From positions 3,020,829 through 3,084,828 of the forward strand of contig JADCRB010000001.1 in the NCBI GenBank assembly GCA_021464245.1: 64,000 nt of DNA. The letters run 5' to 3'. This document shows positions 1 to 10,744 of this stretch, piece by piece (position 1 is the first letter of the stretch; each line of letters opens with the position of its first letter). This DNA comes from Carallia brachiata. Lineage: Eukaryota > Streptophyta > Magnoliopsida > Malpighiales > Rhizophoraceae. Under the pieces are notes generated by a model, which had not been told where the DNA came from, searched no databases, and saw only the letters and a list, made by a program, of their open reading frames with translations. The position numbers were made by a program, and so were the translations under genes.

Positions 1-434
1 CGTTAAGTAGTGCAATCATCTTGACAAATTATAAGTAACTCTCCAGCATTCTCATTTTCTTTAAAAATAAATAAAATTTGAATTTTTTTTGGATAATTAA
101 TTACAAATTTAGATATCTCATTATAGTTCACTTTTCTCCACAAGCAATCTCAAATTCGCATCATCCTAGTATGGACCCTAATCCCACCCCGCGCCTCTAA
201 GCCCAACCCCCAACCCCCGGCCCAAAAAAAGAAAAAGACCAATTGCCCATTGTGTAGGTAATAATAATAATAATATACTAACGAAATTAAAAATCTTCTA
301 GAAACAAGACATGACCTTTCGATGCATTTGATTTTTAGAGGGGACCTGATGGGATGAATATCGGTTTGGCATCTTTTCCCTCTCCAAGTAACTCTGACTG
401 AATGTCCAAAAAAAAAGTAACTCTGACTGGTGGC
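1..434. other. AT-rich flank, no gene seen
   Basis: This stretch is AT-rich spacer with short homopolymers and a small run of TAA repeats near 260. I see no splice-bounded coding segment or RNA gene. A minus-strand open frame (150-437) is low complexity and shows no family motif. The last eight bases (427-434, CTGGTGGC) are the left target duplication of the next element. Confidence 0.5.
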
Positions 435-1082
435 CATAGTTTTTAAAATTGAATTGATTATTAAATCAGTAAAAAAATTAAATAGTTAATATGTTAACCG
501 TTCAATCGATAATTCGGCAGTTAAACAGGAGGATTAATTTTTATTTAATAAAATAATAATAAATATTATAATTTATCTTTTTTAATAATAAATAATCAGT
601 ATAATTATTAAAAAAATAAATATGAGTTTACTTACAGTCAAAATAAAATCAAAATATAAACTATTTAAAATAATTTCTTAATTAAATGAACCAATAGAGC
701 ATTCATAACAAAAATAAAATATTATAGAGCTATTAATAAAATATCATAGAATTAACATATGATTTAAAAATACTACATTTCTTATTAATATAAATAAGTG
801 TGATTCACCCTCATTTTTAATCAAAAAATAAAATAAAAAATAAAATGGCACCGTTTTATTTTTTATTTTACTTTTTTGATTAAAATGAGAGTGAATTACA
901 CTTATTTCAGCATTAAACCATTCAGTTCAACGGTTTTCTGGTCACTGATTCAAGCTAGTTCAGGCGGTTTTCAAGTGGTTCGTTTCCTACACTGGTTCTA
1001 TGACAAAACCATACCTATCCAGCCTCCGGTTTATCGATTTTTCGATTTGACTTGTTGAATCAGTCCAGTCTTCAAAACTATG
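435..1082. mobile_element. Non-autonomous hAT-like DNA transposon
   Basis: The element is bounded by a perfect 8-bp direct repeat, CTGGTGGC, at 427-434 and 1083-1090. Just inside are imperfect terminal inverted repeats of about 25 bp: the left end begins CATAGTTTTTAAAATTG and the reverse complement of the right end begins CATAGTTTTGAAGACTG. An 8-bp target duplication is the hallmark of the hAT superfamily, although the termini are not the commonest hAT form. The 648-bp interior is AT-rich with no transposase frame, so it must have depended on an enzyme supplied in trans. A separate palindrome (792-906) is nested in it. The superfamily call rests on duplication length and is an inference. Confidence 0.65.
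792..906. repeat. Nested palindrome, foldback/MITE-like
   Basis: The two arms (about 792-832 and 870-906) are near-perfect reverse complements. The left arm contains AAATAAGTGTGATTCACC and the right arm ends in GTGAATTACACTTATTT. The loop centres on GGCACCG. The sequence would fold into a long hairpin, as in small foldback MITEs. It lies inside the hAT-like element and may be a later nested insertion. Confidence 0.6.
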
Positions 1083-1090
1083 CTGGTGGC

Positions 1091-1583
1091 TCCAAATTTG
1101 TCATTCATCATAAAAACGAATCCCATATGCTTATAATCCCATTTTTAAACCTTAATAATTGATTTATGTAATCTTTTGTAATACAATTTAGTTAAACATT
1201 CTTGATTTACTTTTCTATTTTTTGTATAAAAATTTCATGTAATTTATCACATTGTACACAAATTGATTCTCTCCGCTGTGTGTGGCGTAAAAATTGTTAA
1301 AAGTCAGCTATTGGATTCTAAGCCAAAAAAAAGTACTAATTTATTAAAAAAAATTAGGTAGTTTACTGTGTAGTAAGGCTGTCCAACCTCTCATAATAAT
1401 GAACCCGATGCTACAAATCGAGGTCAAAAAGTTTTTTTTTTCTTTAACAAAGTCAGAATATAACGCAATTTTCTTCGTCTATATATAAGTTAGTCATAGC
1501 TTGCACGTCTCCAAAACATCAATTTTGTCATTAAGTGACAAATCTTCTTTTGTTTGTAATACCCGTTAACCAGCCAATCATCA
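1091..1583 (+). promoter_or_regulatory. Upstream region of the GDSL gene with TATA box
   Basis: The sequence CTATATATAAG at about 1479-1489 is a good plant TATA box. It lies about 95 bp before the ATG at 1584, which leaves room for a short leader. The rest of the spacer is AT-rich and I recognise no other element. Confidence 0.5.
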
Positions 1584-4500
1584 ATGGAGGCTATCGAGCA
1601 TAAGGCATGGTGGATGCTGACTGTTCTGTTGTTGGCCTCGTTATGCTTGCCATACAGAGCAATTGGAGCGCCTCAAGTTCCTTGTTACTTCATTTTCGGG
1701 GACTCTTTGTTCGACAATGGGAACAACAACTTCCTTTTGACAACGGCTAAAGCCAATTATCTGCCTTATGGTGTTGACTACCACCCCACAGGGCCCACTG
1801 GAAGGTTTACAAATGGCCTAAACATGGGCGATGTCATTGGTAACATCTGAACATAAATTTCATTACAGATTTATAAAAAAATAGATACTATTTAACATGA
1901 GTCCAATTTATTCAATTATAACCATTGATTATTATGTATAAAAAAAATATAAAAACTGTATTGGTCAAATATTTGCCATTTTGTGTTAACAGCCTTCTAT
2001 TTTTCTTGTCTCCATAACACTTTGCATATGTATACCATACAATCATGCTGGACAAAATTTGTTTCAAAGCTAGGATTGTAGAAACTACGACCTTCAGAAA
2101 ATACATAAACACGTGGCGGTATACCATATATATGCATTCCTCCAAAAGATTAAATTTGGCATTGGGCTTATATCAATTGAATCAAAGAAATTTATTCAAC
2201 ATTGCATACGTTTTTTGTTTGCAATTTATATATGGTAGATGTGGTGTTCCTGGTATGATCTTGGCGGATTAGATTATTTTGTATCATATTATACTTTGTA
2301 ATTGTACGTATTAGCATTATTGCATGTAGGTAGAGTACCAAGCAACTAATTTGGGTAGACTGTAGAGTACTTAAATGTGTCTGGTAAGTTTTGAAACATG
2401 TACATGCATGTGTAAGTACTCCAAGCAATGCGAAATTATGTTGGAACAGCTCAACTTATGGGTTTCCCGGGACCTATTCCTCCATTCCTGAGCCCAATTG
2501 AAGATCAAGAATTGCTGAAAGGGGTAAACTATGCATCTGGCGTAGCGGGGATTCGCGATGAAACCGGAAAGACCGAGGTGCATGAATTCCTTGCCATAAT
2601 CTTTTAGAATGTTTCGTATTCTAATTGATTTTTCGTAATTCTCGTCCTCCAGTCCAAAATTTATGTCATTAACTTTTCAGGAGGAGTAATCGAATGATAA
2701 ATATAGGGCACCGGTCCAAGGACGTGTCTATACAGTGACGTCTATAAATAATTTTTTTTAATTTTTTTTAAGAAAATAATTGGTTGTGCAACCAAATCAA
2801 TTAAAATGTGTAACATTACTAGTAAAATATGCTACAAGTCGTTAATAAATATAATGACATCTTGTATACAAATTATTAATATAATTACACGTTTTATCGG
2901 TGTTGTTACACATTTCAGTTTTCATCAATTGTTTTTAAATAAAAAATAATATTTTATTCATAGTGACTGTCACAAAGGACGTGGCTAAAAACCGGGTTCT
3001 GCGACCTTTTTCCAAATATATGAAACGGACCGCTTTGATAGAAGGCTTAGTACATCTCAAATAATGCTCAGTGAATATCTTTTTGCATAAGATATCGACC
3101 ATATGTTCATTTGTGCTTGTAGGGTGCTCGAATCACCATGAATGAGCAACTAAGAGATCACGAAATGACAATTTTACGCATCAGACTAATATTGGGAAGC
3201 AATGCCTCAGCTGTGAATTACCTAAACAAGTGCATATACAGTGTCGATATGGGCAACAATGACTACATTAACAACTACTACATGCCACAGTTTTATAACA
3301 CCAGCCAGCTGTACACCCCAGAACAGTTTGCAACAGTTCTTGCTTACCAATATTCTCAGCAATTAACGGTAATCAGCTATTCTTTTAATGTTTTTTTTTT
3401 TTAAATTATAAATTTCACCTCTTGCAACCAAATATGGGGGCATCCGGCAATTTTTGCTTTCCAGAGACTATACAACGATGGAGCGAGGAAGGTGGTCATA
3501 ATTGGGGTGGGTCAGCTAGGTTGTCTTCCAGGTATATTGGCTGAATTTGGCACCACCAATGGCTCTCCATGTGTGGAAATGTCAACAGTGCTGTTCAACT
3601 CTTCAATAGCAAGCTCATATCACTTGTTGATTTCTTCAACGCCAATCTCACCGGCGCAAAGTTTACCTACATAGATTCTTACGGATTTGGTGGTGGAGAT
3701 CCTACAACTATGGGTAAGAAAAACTTTGTTCTCCTACGATTAATTTTTCGAGCATTTTTTGTTGGTTGAATGATCACAATATGATATACATGTGTAATCG
3801 ATCAGATTAGGCCGCAATTGCAGCTCTAGCTATTCCGGATGTGCCGCCCGCAAATAAATGGCAATGCATCCAATTAAGTCTGTTCAGAATACGAGTCTGA
3901 CATCCATAGAATATAAAAATATAAAAATCCATGGTCTTTTTTTTTCCCTTTCTTTTAAAGATAGAAAATAGTTAGCGGTTAACTTATTGAGTATTAGAGG
4001 GAAGAGTATCATCAAAGGGAAATCATAATGGTTAGAGCTCATACTTCTATTCTAAAAAGTTTAGGTTTAAATCTTAAGAATAGAGGGAAAAAACTATCTC
4101 CGTTGTATAGTTCATTGCACAATAAGCTTTCTAATAAAAAAAAAAAAAGGGAGAGAGAGAGCGACACTAAAGACACTGCAGAAAGTATTAAGCACCCGGG
4201 GCTGTGGGCAAGCCCCGAATCACCTCTAGCGTGCCTCGGCCATCCATAAAAGCCCAGATGGTTTCCATGGTCTCCATTAAGCACTTTTCATTGGATATGA
4301 GTTCAATATATTAGATGACATGGTGTCATTAGACCCTAATATTGGGCCAACTACTATAATATCTTAGAGAACAATACCACAAACATCATAATTCTCGGAA
4401 AAAACAACCCCAAGAAGAAAAAGTACCCCAACAAGAACTTTCTGTTTCTAAGTTGCTATATGCAGATGCTTGATGCTTCCAGTATTTTTACCTTAATAAT

Positions 4501-4738
4501 TTGGAATTACTGCCACGCAGGTTTTACAGTTACCAACGGCAGCTGCTGCCCAGTACCGAGTGGCCAATTCCAATGTATTCCTTTGGGAATCCCATGTTCC
4601 AACAGATCTGAATATGTGTTTTACGATGCAGTCCACCCTACAGAGCGTATGAATAGACTCTTTGCAGGAAGGGCATATACTCCTCTCCTACCTACTGATG
4701 CCCAGCCTTACTCTATCAGCCAACTAGCTCAGCTCTAA
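1584..4738 (+). CDS. GDSL esterase/lipase, five exons, one frameshift
   Basis: This is a plant GDSL (SGNH) lipase/acylhydrolase, predicted to be secreted and to hydrolyse ester substrates. Proposed exons are 1584-1841, 2450-2577, 3123-3368, 3465-3713 and 4521-4738, all with GT-AG introns and compatible phases, giving about 365 residues, the usual family size. Residues 1-30 form a signal peptide. Block I (FGDSLFDNGNN, catalytic Ser) is in exon 1, the GNND block in exon 3, and the DAVHPTE block with catalytic Asp and His in exon 5. One flaw: in exon 4 near 3575-3582 the frame shifts after SPCVE. The sequence there is GGAAATG where one more A would keep frame, so this is either a real single-base loss or a homopolymer error. 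It is the only copy in the window; the tandem block starts about 45 bp past its stop. The family call is firm; substrate is unknown. Confidence 0.85.
4015..4148 (+). mobile_element. Possible tRNA-derived SINE in GDSL intron 4
   Basis: The stretch contains ATGGTTAGAGC (about 4028), which matches a tRNA-like polymerase III A box. About 37 bp later comes GGTTTAAATCT (about 4066), a degenerate B box. It ends in an A-rich tail at about 4134-4148. Head, spacing and tail fit a short plant SINE. I could not define convincing target duplications, so this is tentative. It lies in the 807-bp fourth intron, which is much longer than intron 3 (96 bp). Confidence 0.4.
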
Positions 4739-5477
4739 TCAGGAAATGAAGAGATGATTATGTAAAATTATGTTCTCTCTAAATCCCCCTTATGGAAATG
4801 ATATAGAAATGTGGGTGCCCCAATACAGTAATAAATAAATGAGATCATATGACAATTATGTGACAATTATTTTCCGTTAAAATATTAATCATATATATTT
4901 TTTTTTTTCGATAAGCTATTATGTGACAATATTATATGCTTAACCACGCTCTAGAGGCAATGCTTGCCACAATGAATAATGTATGGGATGATGCCTTTTA
5001 CATTAACGCAACTACATGTAAAAAATATTTATATTAACCCAATAATAAGTTTCTCCAAATTCAATTATATTTAACCCAAAAACTACTGTCATTAGATGAG
5101 CACTACAAATAAATTACATATCAAACACTGGCACTGTGTTATTAAAAAAATAAAAATCTAACACGTTCTTTACAGACAAGACAAGCTCGGATAATTGGAA
5201 GCTTCTTACTTGTATCTATATATATATATGAACCGAATACTTGTATAAATTTATATGTAAGTAAATGTGAATGTTAGAGAATCCTACAAAATTGTGGAGA
5301 TTTGATCACAATAAAAATAAAAATGGATTCTTTCATGTATAGATCAATATATTTCTTGCCTTATAAAGAAAATCCGGAAAATAAATCATAAAATCTTGAA
5401 CTACTTATAAACAGACCACCGCTCGACCATCTGCATCACAGCAAGCGTAGATTGGAATACCAAAAAAGGCAATCAAA
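4739..5477 (+). promoter_or_regulatory. GDSL 3' flank, block start, and promoter of defensin-like copy 1
   Basis: The first part is the 3' flank of the GDSL gene. The tandem block begins at 4784. The rest is AT-rich with a TA microsatellite near 5215-5229. A TATA box, ACTTATAAACA, lies at about 5403-5413, about 70 bp before the ATG of the cysteine-rich peptide gene. The same promoter recurs in units 2 and 3. No other gene is seen. Confidence 0.45.
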
Positions 5478-6008
5478 ATGGCGATATTCTTCCAAGCTTA
5501 TGGCGCTCCTCTTATGCTCCTTGTACTTCTTTTAGGTACATGTATACATTTGTGCTGTTCTATCCTATTATTCTGGTAACTTTTAAAGTCACACGCCAAT
5601 ATAATACATATATTCCTTTGCACATGTGGTTTTCGATTGACATTTGACAATTTTATATCCATATTTCTGAGTGTTGGACAGGTACAGCAATGGCAGAGGA
5701 AAAGACCGATTGCTCGGACACATACGGAGGGTGCGATTCTGACTGTGACGCTAGATGCAAGACAAAATTTCCTTTTCCTCGTAGCCGAGGCGAATGTACA
5801 ATCTATACAGGCGGCGTACAATTATGCACATGTCATTTTCAATGCAAATTATGCAAAGAATCCTTAAGTATATCGGCCACTGGCTGCATTAATCAAGAAA
5901 TGTAATCAGGCTTGTGCTGCAAAACATCCTGGACCTCAAGGAGGGACTGGTTTTTGCTACTCCATTGGAGCTTATGTATCTTGTTTATGCGAATATAAGT
6001 GTCTCTAA
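5478..6008 (+). pseudogene. Defensin-like double-domain peptide, copy 1, frameshifted
   Basis: This is the first copy of a secreted cysteine-rich peptide gene; the family is described under the intact copy at 44623-45152. Exon 1 is 5478-5535 (signal peptide) and exon 2 is 5682-6008. The first eight-cysteine domain is intact. Just after the second domain starts, near 5897-5903, this copy reads CAAGAAATGTAATC where the other two read CAAGACTGTAATC. The extra base puts a TAA stop at about 5903-5905, so the second domain is lost from the frame although its DNA remains readable in another frame to 6008. It could encode a one-domain peptide or be an assembly error. Confidence 0.75.
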
Positions 6009-6752
6009 AAAAGGCTTTAATGAACATTTCGATAATAAGAAAATATCTCTCGCTTCCCTTGTGCTGTATGCAATTATGATTTTGAAGGGTGTGGGAATCT
6101 TAGTTCATTTTCTAGAAATTATTTTCTATGGAAAATATTTATGAAACTGTTATACCTAACAAATTGAAGATTTGAAATTAAAGTCAAAGGCCTAATTAAT
6201 AAGAACATTTGAAATTGAATATCAAAGAAAAGCAAAAGGAAATTTGTAATCTTGGGGTTCGTTTTTTATCTCCACCGGTAGTTCTTACACCACATCTTCG
6301 TAAAAAAACACTTCTTAAAAGCCTCCATATAACCTTTTTTTTTTTAATCTAAAAAATGAAAAATTAAGGGTGAAACACTATAATTCTACCAATAAGTATT
6401 GCGTCTGTGTTTAGAAATAATTTGAACAATTTAGATAATAGCACCAAATCAGATATAAGTTTAACTCTACTAATCAGGACTGGTTAGCGTTAAACCCGGT
6501 CCACAAGAATAGAAGCGCAACATCCTTGCCAAGACAGCCACGCGATTCTACACGAACGGTGGTAGCCTCCATATTTTTCAGACCTACAATTTTTTCAGAC
6601 CCAAGTCCACCTACTTGACCAACAGATAGAAATTTCATTGCGGAACAATATTATATTATAAAGCAAAGTATTAGTCGTTAGTGGGCTGTTGGGTTCACCA
6701 AATTTAGGCATTAATAAATGCATTATTCAGTCATATCATATTGCTGCTGTCG
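6009..6752. other. Spacer without recognised gene
   Basis: AT-rich sequence downstream of the defensin-like gene. It is conserved almost base for base in units 2 and 3 (22680-23417 and 45153-45895). I see no coding signature, RNA gene or clear regulatory motif beyond plant-type poly(A) signal look-alikes. Confidence 0.4.
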
Positions 6753-7413
6753 ATAGGGGCGAAATCAAGATATTTTTTGAGGGTGGCGAATTTATATATA
6801 TAATTGAAAAATAATAATAACCACCTAAAGACATTTTTTTGGTGTTTTTAGACTGATTTGCAAGTTTTTTTTTGGAGAATAATCTGAAAAATATATAGAG
6901 AAAACTAAAAAATGTATGATGGAGAGTAATCTACAATTTTCTTTTTGGTGTTTCACAACTGATTTCATTAGAGACATTTTGGATTCCTAACTATCAAATT
7001 GGAGATGATGAAAAAAGAGTTTAAAACAAAGGTCTCATAGAGAAAGAAGTCAGTTTATTTACTATAATTACTAACCTTTTTTTTTATGCTTTCTGTATGC
7101 AATTATTTATAGTTATGTAAAAACAAAAGACCTATGTTTTTTTTTGTCCTTTATGCACTTAAAGTTCAAAAAACAAACAAAAAAAAAAGCTTTGTGAGAG
7201 ATAATAAGTGGGCAAATTAACACAAACTATCTGAATAATAGGAGGCAAACTTAAAAATACTTTGAAAAATACAGTAGGTGGGCAAACAAGCACACAATAA
7301 GGGGAAAATTATCTAAACAAGGGAGCAAACTTAATTTTATAATATAAAATTAGTTTAAATCAAGGGGACTAGGGGGGCAATTGCCCCTTTGCGCCAAGCT
7401 CCCTTCGTCTCTA
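6753..7413. mobile_element. Decayed non-autonomous transposon, copy 1
   Basis: The left end reads TAGGGGCGAAATCAAGAT followed by GAGGGTGG. The right end reads AGGGGGGCAATTGCCCC and then GCTCCCTTCGTCTCTA. These resemble the GGGGCGGA.../...TCCGCCCC ends of a common class of short plant elements, in degraded form. The interior is AT-rich and non-coding, and I find no clean target duplication. The same piece is present in all three units, so it predates the array. Confidence 0.3.
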
Positions 7414-8438
7414 GCTGTTGAAATCGGGAACAAAGATAATTAATATAGCCAAATTAAAGTTTTAGTTCGACAAATGATAAAAAAAGTACAGAAAAAAAAA
7501 AAAAGAAAAGAAAGCTATTCCTAGGATTCCATGAATTAATCCACATTTTTCTTATTGAGCGCAAATATGGGAAGAATGTCGGGGTAGTATGCTCAAACCC
7601 ATGAAGAAACTCGCAAGTGCATGTGACATTTGTTACTTCAAATCTTTTATTTCATTACTTTAAATACATAATTAGTTGTGATATGGTTTCACCTAATAAT
7701 CATATTTTTTAAATTTATTATGCAATTTAATTTTAGATAGTAATACAAATAGTTATACAGTTTATCCAATGACATCTAACAATTTACCTGTATATTTTTT
7801 TAAAACTTTAATAATGTAATGATTTATATTATTTTGTCGCTATTTAATATTTCTTTTTTTTTTTATGAAATATTGTTCATTAGTATATCAATAATTGTAG
7901 TACGATAGTATTTGATAATATATCTGAAGATACAGTATTACAATTTTTGTTGGAACTAATAAAATATAGACAAATGCTATCTAGAGATTTTTTTAAAAAA
8001 ATTTAAAAATGATTAAAAATATATATTTCTTTGGGAACATCAGCAAAAACTATTCACTAGATTTAATGCAACGATTTCTTCAATCATATCCACACCTAAA
8101 AGTAACCATCAAGCAATCAAGCAACTTAAATTATGGTTAATTGGTCTCCATTATCTCATATTCTATATTCCCCTTGTTTTATTATAAAGGTAGATGTAAG
8201 AGCTTCCCTCTCTCTCTAAGGTTCCTTCTTTCTTTAAAACTTTCTCAAGCTCCCTTGCCTAAAATGTAGCTAGCTAGCGGCCGCAACCGCCACTTGCTAT
8301 TCATCCCAAGCTCATTTCCGACCATGTTCTTTGTTTCCTCTTACCTCTCTTTGGTTTCCAGCTCTTTTCTGTTCTTCCCAGTGATCCTTCCTCCAACAGA
8401 CTCCCAAAAAACCATTTTATGGGGCATTTTGTCTTAAC
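7414..8438. other. AT-rich spacer, then pyrimidine-rich leader-like stretch
   Basis: Positions 7414-8150 are AT-rich with no visible feature. From about 8190 the base composition changes to a CT-rich stretch that looks like the flank of a transcribed region. It contains GCTAGCTAGCGGCCGC near 8267-8283. No gene model on the plus strand fits it. Confidence 0.3.
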
Positions 8439-8871
8439 TTATGTTAGATCAAGCTCATATAATATCACCCATAGCCTTCCAAGCTCTAGATCTGCGTTCT
8501 CTAGTATTGTTCTACCACTTTCAAAGTTTTCGGTGGTGATGCCGCCGTCTCCACCGCAACCGCCGCTGTCGCCGTAGTATCGACCGTCAGTGTGCTTGCT
8601 CCTGACCTCGCTTTCACTGTCAGAGCTGCTATACTGGCCACGGAACAGACAATCAGAAACCCAGGTACGGCTGTTTGATAACACTGCTGGCCTCGTCCTC
8701 AATGCTGTTGATATCACGGGCACAGTTGTCACTGCCATCAGTGTTTCCACCGTCAGCTGCTTTCCCTCTACCACCGCCAGTTGCCGCCATCAGAATTGTT
8801 TGGATGTGCTCCTGTTGTGCACTTTGGAGTGGAGTGATTGGTATTGCCCATGTTTGTTTTAATGTATGCAA
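8439..8871 (-). pseudogene. Unidentified minus-strand reading frame, copy 1, frameshifted
   Basis: I do not recognise this sequence. On the minus strand a Gly/Ser/Asp-rich reading frame runs across it, starting MHTLKQTWAIP and passing through MAATGGGRGKAADGG and QYSSSDSESEVRS to a stop. In this copy it is split into two overlapping frames (8871-8653 and 8774-8439) by an indel near 8675. Unit 3 has it uninterrupted (144 codons). The plus strand also stays open here, so coding direction is uncertain. It lies about 250 bp from the 25S-like fragment and could be part of an old insertion or a captured exon. Confidence 0.25.
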
Positions 8872-9118
8872 TTTTGCTATTTTGAAAATTGGTGTTAGGA
8901 GTACTCAAAGATTTCTGAAGTGGGTCTATTGGGATACGGAATGTGCTACTACATGCAGCTTTCTCCGGTTAGATTATATCTAGTTAACACCTCGAGATTA
9001 GCTAGATTTAATCGTATTATAGTAGTAGATCTACCCCGATTTGTTAATGGTTTATTTAATCATATGATGTGTAGGCCATATATGCCAATTTCCTTTCTTT
9101 TCAATCAAAGCTTGCAGC

Positions 9119-9460
9119 GAACAATGTAGGCAATGGAAATCGGCAAAATGGATCTGTAACCAAGGATTGGCTTGAGGGTGGGCTAGAGGGTCCCAGCCCC
9201 GAACCCGTCGGTAGTTAGCAGATTGCTCGAGCTATTCTAGCAACAAGAGTAGGTCGCCGCGTGTTGGCCGGGTACAAACTAAGAACGGTCCCTTCAAAGG
9301 CCTTTCCCAGGCGTCGAACAGTTAACTCAAAACTGATGCGAACAAGGAAATCACCTGTTTAATTAAAACAAAACGTTACGATGGTCCCTACAAATGCTAA
9401 CACAATATGATTTTTACCTAGTGCTCTGAATGTCAAAGTAAAGAAATTCAACCAAGCGTT

Positions 9461-9508
<48 letters not shown>

Positions 9509-9999
9509 TGTCATCTAATTAGTAACACACATGAATGGATTAACGAGATTCTCACTGTCCCTGTCTACTATCCAGCAAAACCATAGCTAAGGGAACGGGC
9601 TTGGTAGAATCAGTAGGGAAAGAATACCCCGTTGAGCTTGACTTTAGTCCCACTTTATGAAATGACTTGAGAGGTGTAGGATAAGTAGGAGCCGGTCTCC
9701 CGGCTAAAGTGAAATACTACTACTTTTAACGTTATTTTATTTATTCCGTAAATCAGAGGAGAGGCATTGCCCATTCTTTTGGAATGAAGGCCGTTTGACG
9801 AGCCGATTGGGGTAGAAGACGTTGTCAGGTGAGGAGTTTGGCTGGGGCGGCACATCATTTAAAAGATAACGCAAGTGTCTTAAAATGAGTCAACAAGAAC
9901 AGAAATCTCTTGTGAAGCAAAATGGTAAAAGCTTGTTTGATTCTGATTTACAGTACAAATACAAACTATGAAAGTGTGGTCTATTGCTTCTTTAGAAAG
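9119..9999 (+). pseudogene. Degenerate 25S rRNA fragment, copy 1 (uninterrupted)
   Basis: This is a piece of nuclear large-subunit rRNA, recognisable from long matches such as ACGGCGGGAGTAACTATGAC, TCTCTTAAGGTAGCC, GGATTAACGAGATT and GAGTTTGGCTGGGGCGGCAC. It covers roughly 880 bases of the 3' half of 25S, from GAACAATGTAGGCAA to the segment after TTTGATTCTGATTTACAGTA. Many differences from the conserved plant sequence are C-to-T or G-to-A, with small indels, so it cannot be a working rRNA. The copy is continuous across AAGGCCGTTTGACG (about 9787-9800), the site where the gag-WOX element sits in units 2 and 3. There is no 18S, 5.8S or spacer next to it. Confidence 0.9.
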
Positions 10000-10744
10000 A
10001 AAAGGTTGGTTAGGTTGGCTCCTTACGTGGGCAACCAATCTTTTTTGGGAGTGAGAATGACAAAGTAGGGTAATTCTAAAACCTGAGAAAGAAATGTTAT
10101 ATTATGTATTTAGGCAAGGCGAAGTGATTAAAAATTTATTTATGCATTAAATAATATATTGTATAACAAAATTTAAATTTAAATATTTTACACAAATTTA
10201 AATCTTTTTATCGATTGGATTGAGGAGTTCGTAGTCTGTCAACCAATTTAAACCACATAACGGCGACAAAATTAGTCATCATATGAATTCAACAAACGAT
10301 CATCACGTGTCAAAATTTCATTGGTACAGGATGTACGGAATCAACACTCTGACGTCAACACTCCTACGTCAACACTCTTACGTCTGCTTAATTAAGATGC
10401 AAGTACTAGGAAAACCGAACTCTAGGTTCACTGAAGTCATTTTTTTCGACAATAAGTTAACTTAATTTTAAATATAAATAAAAATAAATTTTTAAATGAA
10501 TTAAATTAAAATAAAAAATTAATTTATATAATATAATATCATGTATATGTTATACGTATAAAATAAATAATAAATTATGTGGGTACCATTAATTTATATT
10601 TATAGTGCATAAAGTGAGTCCTTATAATTCATACCGTCCCTCTTAGGAACTCTGTTTCACTAATAATTCCACATTTCAAGCATCCCCAGCTTTACTCCTG
10701 TTCTATCATTCCCAGGGTCATCAAGATCCTTAATATTCACAACA
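10000..10744 (+). promoter_or_regulatory. HIPP copy 1 upstream region: G-box and TGACGTCA cluster
   Basis: About 400-440 bp before the ATG at 10745 there is a CACGTG G-box (10304-10309). It is followed by a 12-13-bp near-repeat ending in ACGTCAACACTC, which occurs about three times at 10343-10383 and includes the palindrome TGACGTCA (10350-10357). Such motifs bind plant bZIP factors, including TGA factors at as-1-like sites. The rest is strongly AT-rich. Regulation by bZIPs is an inference from motifs alone. Confidence 0.45.

Noticed and set aside
2045..2428. Small open frames on both strands in GDSL intron 1
   Set aside because: They lie between a good donor and acceptor, have no family motif, and are not needed for the GDSL model.
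9119..9999. A functional 25S rRNA gene
   Set aside because: It is partial, carries many changes in normally invariant positions, and lacks the rest of the rDNA unit. In two units it is split by a retrotransposon.
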